A stretch of 64,000 nt of DNA. Source: Klenkia sesuvii (GTDB lineage Bacteria > Actinomycetota > Actinomycetes > Mycobacteriales > Geodermatophilaceae). Below are positions 17,906-26,562 of this stretch, one piece after another; within the stretch, counting starts at the first letter, position 1; every line of letters starts with the position of its first letter. The DNA lies in assembly GCF_037083825.1 (NCBI RefSeq), contig NZ_JBAPLU010000002.1, positions 62,001 to 126,000 of the forward strand. The letters are read 5' to 3'. Under the pieces are notes generated by a model that was not told the origin of the DNA, did not search any database, and saw only the letters and a list, made by a program, of their open reading frames with translations. Made by a program: the position numbers and the translations under genes.

Positions 17906-18910
17906 ATGCTGAGCGACCACGGCGGGGTGCAGCTCGCGCACACCGAGCAGTCCCCCTTCCGGCAGGTCGGCAAGCGGGTGGTCATCGCCGCGGTCGTCCT
18001 CGTGGCCACCGTGGCCATCGTGTACTTCGACCGCGACGGCTACCGGGACAGCAGCGGCGGCGAGCTGTCGCTGCTGGACGCGACCTACTACGCGACGGTC
18101 AGCCTCTCCACCACCGGCTACGGCGACATCACGCCGGTCACGGCCAGCGCTCGGCTGGTCAACATCCTGCTCATCACGCCGCTGCGCGTGCTCTTCCTGC
18201 TCATCCTCATCGGGACCACCCTCGAGGCGCTCACCGCGCGCTCGCGGGAGGAGTTCCGGGTCCGTCGTTGGAGGTCCACCGTGCGCCAGCACGTCGTCGT
18301 GTGCGGCTACGGCACCAAGGGCCGCAGCGCCATCCGCGCGCTCCTGGCCAACGGCACCGACAAGGAGCACATCATCGTCGTCGACCCCAGCCCGGTGTCG
18401 ATCGACGAGGCCAACTCGATCGGGCTCACCGGCATCGTGGGCGACGCCGGTCGCGCCGACGTGCTGCGCCGCACCTCCATCGAGAAGGCCCGCGCGGTGG
18501 TGGTGGCGGCCAACCGCGACGACACCGCCGTCCTCATCACCCTCACCGTGCGGCAGCTCAACCCCAGCGTGCCGATCACCGCGAGCGTGCGCGAGGAGGA
18601 GAACGCCAGCCTGCTGCGGCAGAGCGGCGCCGACTCGGTGATCACGTCGTCGTCGACCTCGGGTCGGCTGCTCGGGTTGGCCACCGACAGCCCGCGCGTG
18701 GTGGCCGTCGTCGAGGACCTGCTCACCGCCGGGCACGGCCTGGACCTCACCCAGCGCACGGTGACCAGCGCCGAGGTCGGCATGGGCGCGCGGCAGCTGC
18801 GCGACGTGGTGCTGTCGGTGACCCGGGGCGGGCGCACGCTGCGCTTCGACGACCCGGCGATCGGCACCCTGCAGAGCGAGGACGTGCTGGTCGTCGTCCG
18901 CTCGAACTAG
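17906..18910 (+). CDS. Two-TM potassium channel with cytoplasmic RCK (TrkA-N/TrkA-C) domains
   Basis: This 334-residue protein has a first membrane helix at about 24-41, a pore loop with the K+ selectivity filter TTGYGD (residues 69-74) and a second helix at about 84-107. The gating domain follows: the Rossmann motif CGYGTKGRSA (about 133-142), then a TrkA-C domain from about residue 250. The layout is that of MthK or mycobacterial KefB/TrkA-type channels gated by nucleotide or Ca2+. It should mediate ligand-gated K+ flux at the cytoplasmic membrane. The gene overlaps the convergent adenylate cyclase gene by 4 nt at their 3' ends, which is positional and not evidence of a shared role. Confidence 0.93.
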   Translation: MLSDHGGVQLAHTEQSPFRQVGKRVVIAAVVLVATVAIVYFDRDGYRDSSGGELSLLDATYYATVSLSTTGYGDITPVTASARLVNILLITPLRVLFLLILIGTTLEALTARSREEFRVRRWRSTVRQHVVVCGYGTKGRSAIRALLANGTDKEHIIVVDPSPVSIDEANSIGLTGIVGDAGRADVLRRTSIEKARAVVVAANRDDTAVLITLTVRQLNPSVPITASVREEENASLLRQSGADSVITSSSTSGRLLGLATDSPRVVAVVEDLLTAGHGLDLTQRTVTSAEVGMGARQLRDVVLSVTRGGRTLRFDDPAIGTLQSEDVLVVVRSN

Positions 18911-20433
18911 GCCCGCACCCAGGTCGTCGTCGGCTCGGACCGACCCCGCAGCACCACCTCGTCCGCGCGGCGCCAGTGCGCCCGCTCGGCCGGGTCGGCC
19001 GCCTGCACCGCCGCGTCGCTGGCCACCGCGCGGCCGTCGTGGTCCTTGGCCAGCTCGGTCAGCCGGGCGGCGGTGTTCACCGCGTCGCCGATGACGGTGT
19101 ACTCCGAGCGGCTGTCGGCCCCGATCTGGCCAGCGACCACGTCGCCCCAGGCGACGCCCACGCCGACCTCGACCTCCCCGGCCCGGGCCACCGCGGTGCA
19201 GATCGCCCGGGCCGCCCGCAACGCGGCGCCGGCGGCGTCGGGCAGGGGCTGCGGGGCCCCGAAGACGCACAGCGCGGCGTCGCCCTCGAACTTGTTGACC
19301 AGCCCGCCCTCGGCCTGCGTGGCGTCGACCACGACGGCGAAGAACCGGTTGAGCAGCCCGACCATCTCCTGCGGACCCAGCCGCTCGGCCAGCCCGGTGG
19401 AGCCGGCGACGTCGACGAACAGTGCGGCGACGCGACGGGTCTCCCCGCCCAGCTCCACCCCGTTCTCCAGCGCCCGGGCCGCGACGTCGGCACCCACGTG
19501 CCGGCCGAACAGGTCACGCAGCCGTTCGCGCTCGGCCAGCCCGCGGGCCATCCTGTTGACCCCGTTCTGCAGCAGCCCGATCTCACCGGCGTCGTCGACC
19601 ACCACCTGGACGTCGGTGGCGCCGTCACCGATGCGCTGCACGGCGCGGCGCAGCTCGCGCAGCGGCGACCCGACGCCGCGGGCGACGAGCAAGGTGGCCA
19701 GCAGGCCCACCACGAGGCTGACCCCGGGCAGGAAGAGCGCGGTGAAGGTGCTGGGGGTGCCCTGCCCGGTGGGGTCGAGCACCAGCAGCATGAGCCCGAC
19801 CATCGGCACCCCGCTGGTCAGACCCCAGGTGAGCAGCAGCCGACGGCGCACGTTGAGCGTGCGTGGCTGGTCGGGCGGGTGGGCGGCCAACGCGCGGGCC
19901 GTGACGTGCCGCGCGGCGCGCGCGACCAGCAGGTAGCTCACCCCGGCGGTGACGACTCCGCCGAGGACGACGGAGATGCCGATGCGCAGACCCACGAGCG
20001 GCTCGGGGTAGACCGCGGCCGACACCGCGCCGAGGCCGACCGCGGCCACCGCCCAGGTCCAGGCGACCAACCGGGCGATGTCGGCCGGCATGCGCAGGGC
20101 GATGACCACCTCCTCGGGCGTGGGCACGCGGCCGGCCCACAGCCAGCGGTTGGTGCGCCGCTGCTTGTGCAGGCCGAGCGCCACGCCGACCGGGACGGCC
20201 AGCACGAGGTAGCCCGCCCCCACGATCCCGGTGACCAGCCGGCCGGTGGGTGACTCGACGTCGCTGCCGCCGTTGACGCCGAGCAGCAGCACCGTGACCA
20301 CGGCCGCGCCCACGACGTTGGCCAGCACGACCAGCAGCGCGACACCGGGGGCGACCACCCGGTCGGCCGGCACGACGCGGCGGATGCCCGGCACGACGAC
20401 GCGCAGCAGCGCCCGGGGCAGCTGGGTGATCAC
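18907..20433 (-). CDS. Membrane-bound class III adenylate/guanylate cyclase with HAMP domain
   Basis: This protein has about 508 residues from GTG 20433 (an upstream ATG at 20511 is less likely). Six membrane helices fill roughly residues 20-260. A HAMP segment follows (SPLRELRRAVQRIGDGATD), and the C-terminal cyclase domain starts near 330. The metal Asp of ALFVDVAGST, the substrate-recognition Lys of VNKFEGDA and Asp of VIGDAVNTAARL, and the transition-state Asn and Arg in the same motif are all present, so it should be active on ATP. This six-TM/HAMP/cyclase layout is that of the mycobacterial Rv1318c-Rv1320c and Rv3645 group. The signal sensed is unknown. Confidence 0.92.
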   Translation of the reverse strand: MITQLPRALLRVVVPGIRRVVPADRVVAPGVALLVVLANVVGAAVVTVLLLGVNGGSDVESPTGRLVTGIVGAGYLVLAVPVGVALGLHKQRRTNRWLWAGRVPTPEEVVIALRMPADIARLVAWTWAVAAVGLGAVSAAVYPEPLVGLRIGISVVLGGVVTAGVSYLLVARAARHVTARALAAHPPDQPRTLNVRRRLLLTWGLTSGVPMVGLMLLVLDPTGQGTPSTFTALFLPGVSLVVGLLATLLVARGVGSPLRELRRAVQRIGDGATDVQVVVDDAGEIGLLQNGVNRMARGLAERERLRDLFGRHVGADVAARALENGVELGGETRRVAALFVDVAGSTGLAERLGPQEMVGLLNRFFAVVVDATQAEGGLVNKFEGDAALCVFGAPQPLPDAAGAALRAARAICTAVARAGEVEVGVGVAWGDVVAGQIGADSRSEYTVIGDAVNTAARLTELAKDHDGRAVASDAAVQAADPAERAHWRRADEVVLRGRSEPTTTWVRA

Positions 20434-20623
20434 GTCGGCCCCACGGCATGCCCCAACGAGGGAGGGGCCGCGAGGACACTGCGCACCGGCGCACTGTGCC
20501 CTCCTCGACACCCGGGCACCAGCGCAGGGACCCCCCGACGCGCCGGATCGACCCGGGGGGACGACGCTGGGCCGGGGGACCGACCAGGACCCGAACTCGA
20601 CCGACCGCGGCGAGGGGACCGCG

Positions 20624-21904
20624 CTGCAGCGGGTCGTCAGCGGGAAGCTGCTCTACGTCTTCATCCTCGGCGACGTGCTCGGGGCGGGCATCTACGCCCT
20701 GGTCGGCGAGGTGGCCGGGGAGGTCGGCGGGGCGGTGTGGGTGCCGCTGCTGGTCGCGCTCGGGCTGGCCATGCTGACCGCGGCGTCCTACGCCGAACTG
20801 GTCACCAAGTACCCCCGGGCGGGCGGGGCGGCGGTGTTCGCCGAGCGGGCCTTCGGCGTCCCCGTGGTGTCGTTCCTGGTCGGGTTCTGCATGCTCGCCG
20901 CCGGGGTGACCAGCGCGGCCGGCCTGGCACTGGCGTTCAGCGGCGACTACCTGACCGCGTTCCTCGACGTCCCCGCCGTCCCGGCCGCCGTGGTGTTCCT
21001 GGTGCTGGTCGGCCTGCTCAACGCCCGGGGCATCCAGGAGTCGATGCGGGCCAACCTGGTGATGACCTGCGTCGAGGTGAGCGGGCTGGTGCTCGTCGTC
21101 GTCCTCGGTGCGCTCGTGCTCGGGCGGGGGGACGGCGACCCGGCGCGGGTGACCCAGTTCCCCGACGGGGTGTCCGCGGGGTCGGCGGTGCTGGCCGCCG
21201 CGGTGCTGGCCTACTACTCGTTCGTCGGGTTCGAGACCTCGGCCAACGTCGCCGAGGAGGTGCGCGACGTCAGCCGGGTCTACCCGCGGGCACTGTTCGG
21301 GTCGCTGCTGACCGCCGGCGCGGTCTACGTGCTGGTCGGGCTGGCCGCCTCGGTCGTGCTGGCCCCCGACGAACTGGCGGCGTCGTCGGGACCGCTGCTG
21401 GCGGTGGTGCAGGCCAGCGGGGTGGGCATCCCCGACCAGGTGTTCGCAGGCGTAGCGCTGGTCGCCGTGGCCAACGGCGCCCTGCTCACGATGATCATGG
21501 CCAGCCGGCTGGTGTACGGGCTGGCCCAGGAGCGCCTGCTGCCCCCGGCGCTCTCGCGGGTGCTGCCGCGCCGGCGCACACCGTGGGTGGCGATCGTCGT
21601 GACCACGGCGGTCGCCATCGGGCTCACGCTGACCGGGGACCTGGCCACGCTGGCGACGACCGTCGTCCTGCTGCTGCTGTTCGTCTTCCTCTCCACCAAC
21701 GTCTCGGTGCTCGTGCTGCGCCGCGACCACGTCGACCACGAGCACTTCCGGGCGCCGGTGGCGCTGCCCGTGCTGGCGATCGGGTCCTGCGTCCTGCTGC
21801 TGTGGCAGCAGGAGGCCGGCACCTGGCTCCGGGCGGCGATCATGCTGGCCGTCGGGGTCGGGCTGTACCTGCTGGCCAGGGTGACGCGCGCCTCTACCGC
21901 CTGA
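20624..21904 (+). CDS. APC superfamily amino-acid permease (start codon unclear)
   Basis: This protein has about 426 residues and twelve hydrophobic helices. The APC signature of helix 1 (ILGDVLGAGIYALVG) lies only 14 residues from the proposed start. YYSFVGFETSANVAEEV in the helix-6 region is typical of cationic or neutral amino-acid permeases. The frame has no ATG, GTG or TTG close to that point. A CTG at 20624 is preceded by GAGGGG at 6-nt spacing and would put the N-terminus where the family expects it. The nearest conventional in-frame start is GTG 20426, which would add 66 residues of non-conserved sequence overlapping the divergent cyclase start. The C-terminus ends at 21904, 25 nt before the next gene. 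Confidence 0.83.
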   Translation: MQRVVSGKLLYVFILGDVLGAGIYALVGEVAGEVGGAVWVPLLVALGLAMLTAASYAELVTKYPRAGGAAVFAERAFGVPVVSFLVGFCMLAAGVTSAAGLALAFSGDYLTAFLDVPAVPAAVVFLVLVGLLNARGIQESMRANLVMTCVEVSGLVLVVVLGALVLGRGDGDPARVTQFPDGVSAGSAVLAAAVLAYYSFVGFETSANVAEEVRDVSRVYPRALFGSLLTAGAVYVLVGLAASVVLAPDELAASSGPLLAVVQASGVGIPDQVFAGVALVAVANGALLTMIMASRLVYGLAQERLLPPALSRVLPRRRTPWVAIVVTTAVAIGLTLTGDLATLATTVVLLLLFVFLSTNVSVLVLRRDHVDHEHFRAPVALPVLAIGSCVLLLWQQEAGTWLRAAIMLAVGVGLYLLARVTRASTA

Positions 21905-21929
21905 GGGGCCCGGGCGGTGAGGATGGGTC

Positions 21930-23345
21930 ATGCCGGTCACTCAGCCCACCCCGAACGACATCGCGCTCATGGCCGGGCGGGCCGGCTACGTGCTCAAGGC
22001 CAACGACCGCGGCCGGTTCACCGTCGCCTCGCCGACGCTCTACCCGCACATGTGGAGCTGGGACGCCGGGTTCGTGGCGTTGGGCATCGCGACCGTGTCG
22101 GTGCCGCGGGCGCTGGACGAGCTGCGCACGCTGCTGACCGGGCAGTGGAGCACCGGGATGATCCCGCACATCCTGTTCCACTCCCCCAGCGACTACTTCC
22201 CCGACCCCGACCGCTGGCGCACCCAGGTCGCCGCCGCCCGGCCGGCCGGGGTGCTCACCAGCGGCGTCACGCAGCCGCCGATCCACGTCATCGCGCTGTC
22301 CCGGATCCTGCACGACGCGCGGCGCCGGGGCGGGGCCGACCAGGAGCTGTGCGAGCGGTTCGTGCTCGACACGTTCCCGCGGTGGCTGGCCTGGCACCGC
22401 TACCTGGCCACGGCCCGGGACCCGCACGAGCACGGGCTGGTGGAGATCCACCACGGCTGGGAGTCGGGCATGGACGACTCGCCCCGCTGGGACGGCCCCT
22501 ACTCCCGGGTGCGCCCCGGGGAGATGCCGCCGTTCACCCGCCGCGACCTCGCGCACGTGTCCGACCCGTCGCAGCGGCCGTCGGACGCCGAGTACCGCCG
22601 CTACCTGTGGCTGGTCGAGCAGAAGGTGCGCGCCCGCTACGACGACGCCGCCTACCGGGCCACCGGCGACTTCGTGGTGGGCGACGTCCTGGTGTCGGCG
22701 CTGCTGGCCGCGGCGTCGGACCTGCTGGCCGACATGGGGGCCGAGTTCGGCGCCGACCCGGCCGGCATCGAGGAGTCGCGGCTGATCGCCCGGCGGTTCC
22801 GCACCGGGGTGCTGCGATCGGTCGACCCCTCGACCGGACTGGCCCGCGACCTGGACCTGCGGACGGGCGAGCACCTGTCGGTCGACTCCGCCGCCGGGTT
22901 CGCCCCGCTGCTGTGCGGGGGCGACGACGCGCTGCTGCGCCGCCAGCGCGACCTGCTGCTCGGGCCGCGCTGGTGCGGGCACTCCCGGCTGCGCTGGCCG
23001 GTCGTGCCGTCGGTGTCGCCGGCCTCGCCGGCCTTCCGGGACCGCACCTACTGGCGGGGCCCGCAGTGGCCGGTGCTGAACTGGCTGATGGCCTGGGCGC
23101 TGAACCGGTCGGGTGAGCAGGAGGCGGCCAACGCGCTGCGGCTGGCCGGGCTCGCGCAGCTGGTGGACTGCGACTTCGCCGAGTACTACGAGCCGCTCAC
23201 CGGTGAGCAGCTGGGCAGCAGGGACCAGTCGTGGACGGCGGCGATCGCGCTGGACTTCCTCGCCGCCCGCCGTCCCGGCCGGCGCAAGCACGTGCGCCTG
23301 CTGACCGCCGAGCTCCCCGCGGTGACCCCGGCCGGTCCGCGGTAG
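21930..23345 (+). CDS. GH63-family glucosylglycerate/mannosylglycerate hydrolase-like enzyme
   Basis: This 471-residue protein has an (alpha/alpha)6-barrel glycosidase sequence: MWSWDAGFVALG (41-52), HHGWESGMDDSPRWD (174-188), YWRGPQWPVLNW (374-385) and a C-terminal EYYEPLTGEQLG with QSWTAA. The set matches mycobacterial glucosylglycerate hydrolase. In that enzyme an Asp in the GWESGMD motif and a Glu in the EYY motif are catalytic; here these are Asp182 and Glu418 or Glu421. The predicted reaction releases glucose or mannose from the compatible solutes glucosylglycerate or mannosylglycerate, which accumulate under salt or nitrogen stress. There is no signal peptide. No glucosylglycerate synthase gene is in the window. 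A general trehalase or glycogen-debranching-like role is the main alternative. Confidence 0.82.
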   Translation: MPVTQPTPNDIALMAGRAGYVLKANDRGRFTVASPTLYPHMWSWDAGFVALGIATVSVPRALDELRTLLTGQWSTGMIPHILFHSPSDYFPDPDRWRTQVAAARPAGVLTSGVTQPPIHVIALSRILHDARRRGGADQELCERFVLDTFPRWLAWHRYLATARDPHEHGLVEIHHGWESGMDDSPRWDGPYSRVRPGEMPPFTRRDLAHVSDPSQRPSDAEYRRYLWLVEQKVRARYDDAAYRATGDFVVGDVLVSALLAAASDLLADMGAEFGADPAGIEESRLIARRFRTGVLRSVDPSTGLARDLDLRTGEHLSVDSAAGFAPLLCGGDDALLRRQRDLLLGPRWCGHSRLRWPVVPSVSPASPAFRDRTYWRGPQWPVLNWLMAWALNRSGEQEAANALRLAGLAQLVDCDFAEYYEPLTGEQLGSRDQSWTAAIALDFLAARRPGRRKHVRLLTAELPAVTPAGPR

Positions 23346-23439
23346 GTCACGACCGCGCATCGGATCGCCGTCCTCCCGTGTCCAGCCCCCCGGGCCGCGG
23401 GCAGGGGCGGGGGCGACGTCGTCGTCCCGAGGAGGAACC

Positions 23440-23955
23440 GTGACCGCTCGACCCCGACTGCTGGCCCTGGGAGCCGCCGCTCTGCCGCTGGCCCTGGCCG
23501 CTGCCTGCAGCAGCCCGTCCACCAACGGCCCCGGCAGCGACGCCGACCCCTCCCCCGTGGTGTCCGAGCCGGTCCCGGTCGAGCGCAGCGTCGACCTCCG
23601 GGACGTCGAGGGCAGCACGATCGGGTCGGCCACCCTCCGCCAGCTCGCCACCGCGGCCGGCACGACCGTCGAGCTCGACGCGGCCGGGCTAGCGGTCGGC
23701 GAGCACCCGTTGACGCTGCTCGACAGCGCCGACTGCGACGCCGCGCTGGGCGGCTCCGGCGAACCCGTCGAGGGCGCCGAGCTGGCCGGGCTCATCGTGC
23801 AGGAGGACGGCGGCGGGCAGGTGTCGGCGACCGTCGACGTCGGGTTGGCGGACCTGCTCGACGACGACGGCAGCGCGCTGCTGGTCGGGCCGCCCGACAC
23901 CGACGCCGCCGGTCCGACCGGCTCCCAGGTGGCCTGCGCCTCCTTCGGCGGCTGA
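23440..23955 (+). CDS. Lipoprotein with degenerate Cu/Zn superoxide-dismutase-like domain
   Basis: This 171-residue protein starts at GTG 23440, with a strong GAGGAGG upstream. A lipoprotein signal ends at Cys23 (LALAAAC). After a disordered linker, residues about 48-171 follow the SodC pattern: DVEGSTIGSATL, GLAVGEHPLTLLDSADCD, LAGLIVQEDGGG, LADLLDDDGSALLVGP and the final SQVACASF. The two disulfide cysteines of SodC (here in ADCD and VACA) are kept. The Cu ligands of the HGFHVH segment are replaced (EHPLTLL), and the HAGD and later His positions are gone. It therefore cannot be an ordinary dismutase and may be a structural or copper-independent relative. The SodC relation is my own alignment by eye. 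Confidence 0.72.
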   Translation: MTARPRLLALGAAALPLALAAACSSPSTNGPGSDADPSPVVSEPVPVERSVDLRDVEGSTIGSATLRQLATAAGTTVELDAAGLAVGEHPLTLLDSADCDAALGGSGEPVEGAELAGLIVQEDGGGQVSATVDVGLADLLDDDGSALLVGPPDTDAAGPTGSQVACASFGG

Positions 23956-23963
23956 TCGCGGGG

Positions 23964-24800
23964 TCAGCGCCCCCCGGCCAGGTGGTCCTCGACCACGTCG
24001 GCCAGCGGCCCCAGGACGGCGGGCGGGAGTGCGTGGCCCATGCCCGGCACCGTGACCAGCCGCGCCCCGCCGATCGCGTCGGCCAAGCGCTGCGCGTTCG
24101 GCGGCGGGTAGGCCGGGTCGGCGGGCGCCTGGACCACCAGCACCGGGACGTCGACCCGGGCCTGCTCGGCGCCCCGCGCCAGGCCCGACTGGTCGGCCAT
24201 CGCGTGCGGGGTGGCCGGCAGCAGCCCGCCGGAGTGCTCGGAGACCCGCTGCTCCAGCGCCACCCACTCGGCCGGGTCGACCTCGAGCTGGTCGCCGTTC
24301 AGGCGCCTCCAGTGCTCGACCCGCCAGGCCAGCTCGGACTCGTCGTCCCGTGGCTCGGGCATGGTCGCCCAGAACGCCAGCAGGTCGTCGGACGGGCCCG
24401 GCGCCGGGTCGCCCGGGGCCCCGACGAGCGGGCCGGTGCACACCAGGGTGGCGCTGCGCAGCCGCTCGAGGTGGTCGAGCAGCAGCAGCTGGGTGAGCAG
24501 CCCGCCCATCGACATGCCGACCACGTGCGCGCGGTCGATGCCCAGCCCGTCGAGCACGCCCACGGCGTCCGTGGCCAGGTCGCGCAGCGCGTAGGTGGTG
24601 CCACGCGCTGACCGGCCGGTGTCGCGGTGGTCGTAGCGCACCACCCGGTACCCCGCCGCCAGCCGGTCGACCAGCGCGTCGGGCCACACCAGCCCGGACG
24701 ACGCCGCCCCCATCACCAGCAGCACGGCCGGCGCACCGGGGTCCCCGCGCTCCTCCACCCACAGGTCGACGTCGGGTGCGACGGTCACGAAGCGTTCCAT
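23964..24800 (-). CDS. Alpha/beta-fold hydrolase
   Basis: This 278-residue protein starts at ATG 24800. The fold is clear from LLVMGAASSGLVW (oxyanion region), YDHRDTGRSA, the nucleophile elbow VGMSMGGLLTQ (Ser near 101), a lid rich in acidic residues, the acid strand VPVLVVQAPADPAYP and the catalytic His in VPGMGHALPP. It resembles the aclacinomycin methylesterase RdmC or 3-oxoadipate enol-lactonase-like hydrolases common in actinomycetes. It has no signal peptide. It is convergent with the lipoprotein gene and divergent from the MetE-like gene. The substrate cannot be assigned. Confidence 0.9.
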   Translation of the reverse strand: MERFVTVAPDVDLWVEERGDPGAPAVLLVMGAASSGLVWPDALVDRLAAGYRVVRYDHRDTGRSARGTTYALRDLATDAVGVLDGLGIDRAHVVGMSMGGLLTQLLLLDHLERLRSATLVCTGPLVGAPGDPAPGPSDDLLAFWATMPEPRDDESELAWRVEHWRRLNGDQLEVDPAEWVALEQRVSEHSGGLLPATPHAMADQSGLARGAEQARVDVPVLVVQAPADPAYPPPNAQRLADAIGGARLVTVPGMGHALPPAVLGPLADVVEDHLAGGR

Positions 24801-24879
24801 CCCGTGACCGTGCCAGCCCGGCCCGCGGTACGTCGACGCATTTCCGCAAGGACGCGGGCAGGTGCTCTGGGGCAGGATC

Positions 24880-25920
24880 ATGCGCATGCCGCGACCGCTG
24901 CCGACGCTGCCCACGACCGTCGTCGGGAGCCTCCCGCAGCCGGACTGGCTGATCGACCGCGACCGGCTGGGCCACCAGTTCCCGCCCCGGGTGCGGGCCG
25001 CCGAGCTGTGGCGCATCCCGCCCGAGCGGCTGGCCGAGGCGCAGGACGACGCCACCCTGGTCACCATCCGCGCCCAGGAGGAGGCGGGGCTGGACATCGT
25101 CGGGGACGGCGAGGTCCGGCGGGAGTCCTACTCCAACCACTTCGCCACCGCCCTCTCGGGCATCGACCTGGACCGCCCGGGCACCGTGCGCAACCGCTCG
25201 GGCCTGGACATCCCCGTCCCCCGCATCACCGGGCCGATCACCCGGCCGCGCCCGGTGCAGGCCGACGACGTCCGGTTCCTGCGGGCGCACACCGACCGAG
25301 CCGTCAAGATCACCGTCCCCGGGCCGTTCACCATGGCGCAGCAGGCCCAGGACGACCACTACGGCGACGACCGCGCGCTGGCGCTGGCCTACGCCGACGT
25401 CGTCCGCGAGGAGGTCGCCGACCTGTTCGCGGCCGGCGCGGACGTCGTCCAGCTCGACGAGCCGTGGCTGCAGGCCCGGCCCGAGGTGGCCCGCCGGTAC
25501 GGCGTCGAGGCCTTGAACCGGGCGCTGGAGGGTGCGGCCGGCACCACGCACGTGCACCTGTGCTTCGGCTACGCCGCGATGGTGGCCCAGCGCCCCGACG
25601 GCTACTCCTTCCTGCCGGAGCTGGCCGACGTCGCCTGCGACGCGGTGTCGGTGGAGACCGCCCAGTCGCACCTGGACCCGACGACGCTGGAGCCGCTGCG
25701 CGGGAAGGGCATCGCGCTCGGGGTGCTGGACCTCTCCACCCCGGAGGTCGAGACGCCGGTGCAGGTGGCCGACCGGGTGCGTCGGGCGCTGGACCACGTG
25801 GACGTCGAGGAGCTGGTGCTCTCCAGCGACTGCGGTCTGAAGTACCTGCCGCGGAAGTCCGCCACCGGCAAGATGCGGGCCCTGGTGATGGCCGCCGAGC
25901 TCGTGCGGGGCGAGCTCTAG
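24880..25920 (+). CDS. Core MetE-like (cobalamin-independent methionine synthase C-terminal domain) protein
   Basis: This 346-residue protein is equivalent to only the catalytic C-terminal barrel of MetE (family about 750 residues), beginning with the typical TTVVGSLPQPDWL. The zinc site is present: VHLCFG (His-x-Cys), a Glu in AVSVETAQS and the Cys of SSDCGLKYLP. An Asp/Trp substrate loop LDEPWL is also seen. Start ATG 24880 has GGCAGG upstream. Stand-alone core MetE proteins use methyl donors other than methyl-tetrahydrofolate triglutamate, for example methylcobalamin, or act on other thiols such as coenzyme M. Its donor and acceptor are unknown. Its last 4 nt overlap the convergent tetR gene. 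Confidence 0.88.
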   Translation: MRMPRPLPTLPTTVVGSLPQPDWLIDRDRLGHQFPPRVRAAELWRIPPERLAEAQDDATLVTIRAQEEAGLDIVGDGEVRRESYSNHFATALSGIDLDRPGTVRNRSGLDIPVPRITGPITRPRPVQADDVRFLRAHTDRAVKITVPGPFTMAQQAQDDHYGDDRALALAYADVVREEVADLFAAGADVVQLDEPWLQARPEVARRYGVEALNRALEGAAGTTHVHLCFGYAAMVAQRPDGYSFLPELADVACDAVSVETAQSHLDPTTLEPLRGKGIALGVLDLSTPEVETPVQVADRVRRALDHVDVEELVLSSDCGLKYLPRKSATGKMRALVMAAELVRGEL

Positions 25921-26498
25921 CCGACCTGCGCCTCGGCGACCAGGGACAGCGCGGCGTCCAGCGACCGCACCGCGCCGTCGGGGTCGACGCGGGCCAGCGC
26001 GAACGCGGCGACCACCAGCGAGGTGCAGGTGTCGGCCAGCGGCACGGGGTCGCGGTCGGGGAACCGGGCGGCCACGCCGCGCTCGAACGCCGTCCGCAGC
26101 TCGGCGCGGTAGCCGGCCACGACGGCGCGCACGGCGCCGTCCCCGCCGATCGGCGCCGTGGCGGCGTTGACCAGCAGGCATCCCTGCCCGGCGCCGGCGG
26201 GGTCGGCAGCGGCGATCGCCGCGCGCAGCCCGGTCAGGTACGCGACCAGCGCGTCGGGTGCGACGTCGGGCCCGGTGAGGACGGCGAGCCGCGGGCGGAC
26301 GACCTCGTCGAGGTAGCTCTGCACGGCGGCGTCGAACAGCCCGCGCTTGCTGCCGAAGGCGTGGTAGATGCTCGACCGGTTCAGGCCGGTCGCCCGCTCC
26401 AGGTCGGGCACCGAGGCCCCCTCGAAGCCCTGCACCCAGAACACACCGCGTGCCGCGCGGACGGCGTCGGCGGTGGCGTAGGCCTGCGGTCGGGGCAC
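25917..26498 (-). CDS. TetR/AcrR family regulator
   Basis: This 193-residue protein starts at ATG 26498. The helix-turn-helix is ADAVRAARGVFWVQGFEGAS followed by VPDLERATGLNRSSIYHAFGSKRGLFD (about residues 10-56). The ligand domain has the GQGCLLVNAATAP motif (about 104-116) that is typical of TetR proteins divergent from oxidoreductases and may place a redox-active or electrophile-reactive Cys next to the ligand pocket. It is divergent from the NADP-dependent oxidoreductase at 26563, with 64 nt between them. It most likely represses that gene and itself in response to a quinone or other electrophile. Confidence 0.9.
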   Translation of the reverse strand: MPRPQAYATADAVRAARGVFWVQGFEGASVPDLERATGLNRSSIYHAFGSKRGLFDAAVQSYLDEVVRPRLAVLTGPDVAPDALVAYLTGLRAAIAAADPAGAGQGCLLVNAATAPIGGDGAVRAVVAGYRAELRTAFERGVAARFPDRDPVPLADTCTSLVVAAFALARVDPDGAVRSLDAALSLVAEAQVG

Positions 26499-26518
26499 GC
26501 TGCCTCCTCGGACGTGTA

Positions 26519-26534
26519 CGGTCGTTCTGAACCG
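26519..26534. promoter_or_regulatory. Candidate operator between tetR and oxidoreductase genes
   Basis: CGGTCGTTCTGAACCG is a 16-bp interval with CGGT/ACCG ends, lying midway in the 64-nt divergent gap in an A+T-richer setting. It differs from the operator used at 9155-13176. The palindrome is short, so confidence is modest. Confidence 0.4.
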
Positions 26535-26562
26535 ATCATTCCACTATCTCGTGGGGAGCGCC

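Noticed and set aside
20471..20507. Imperfect hairpin between the cyclase and permease genes
   Set aside because: The arms have gaps and several mismatches, and the place is not a gene end on either strand. It is probably chance at this G+C.
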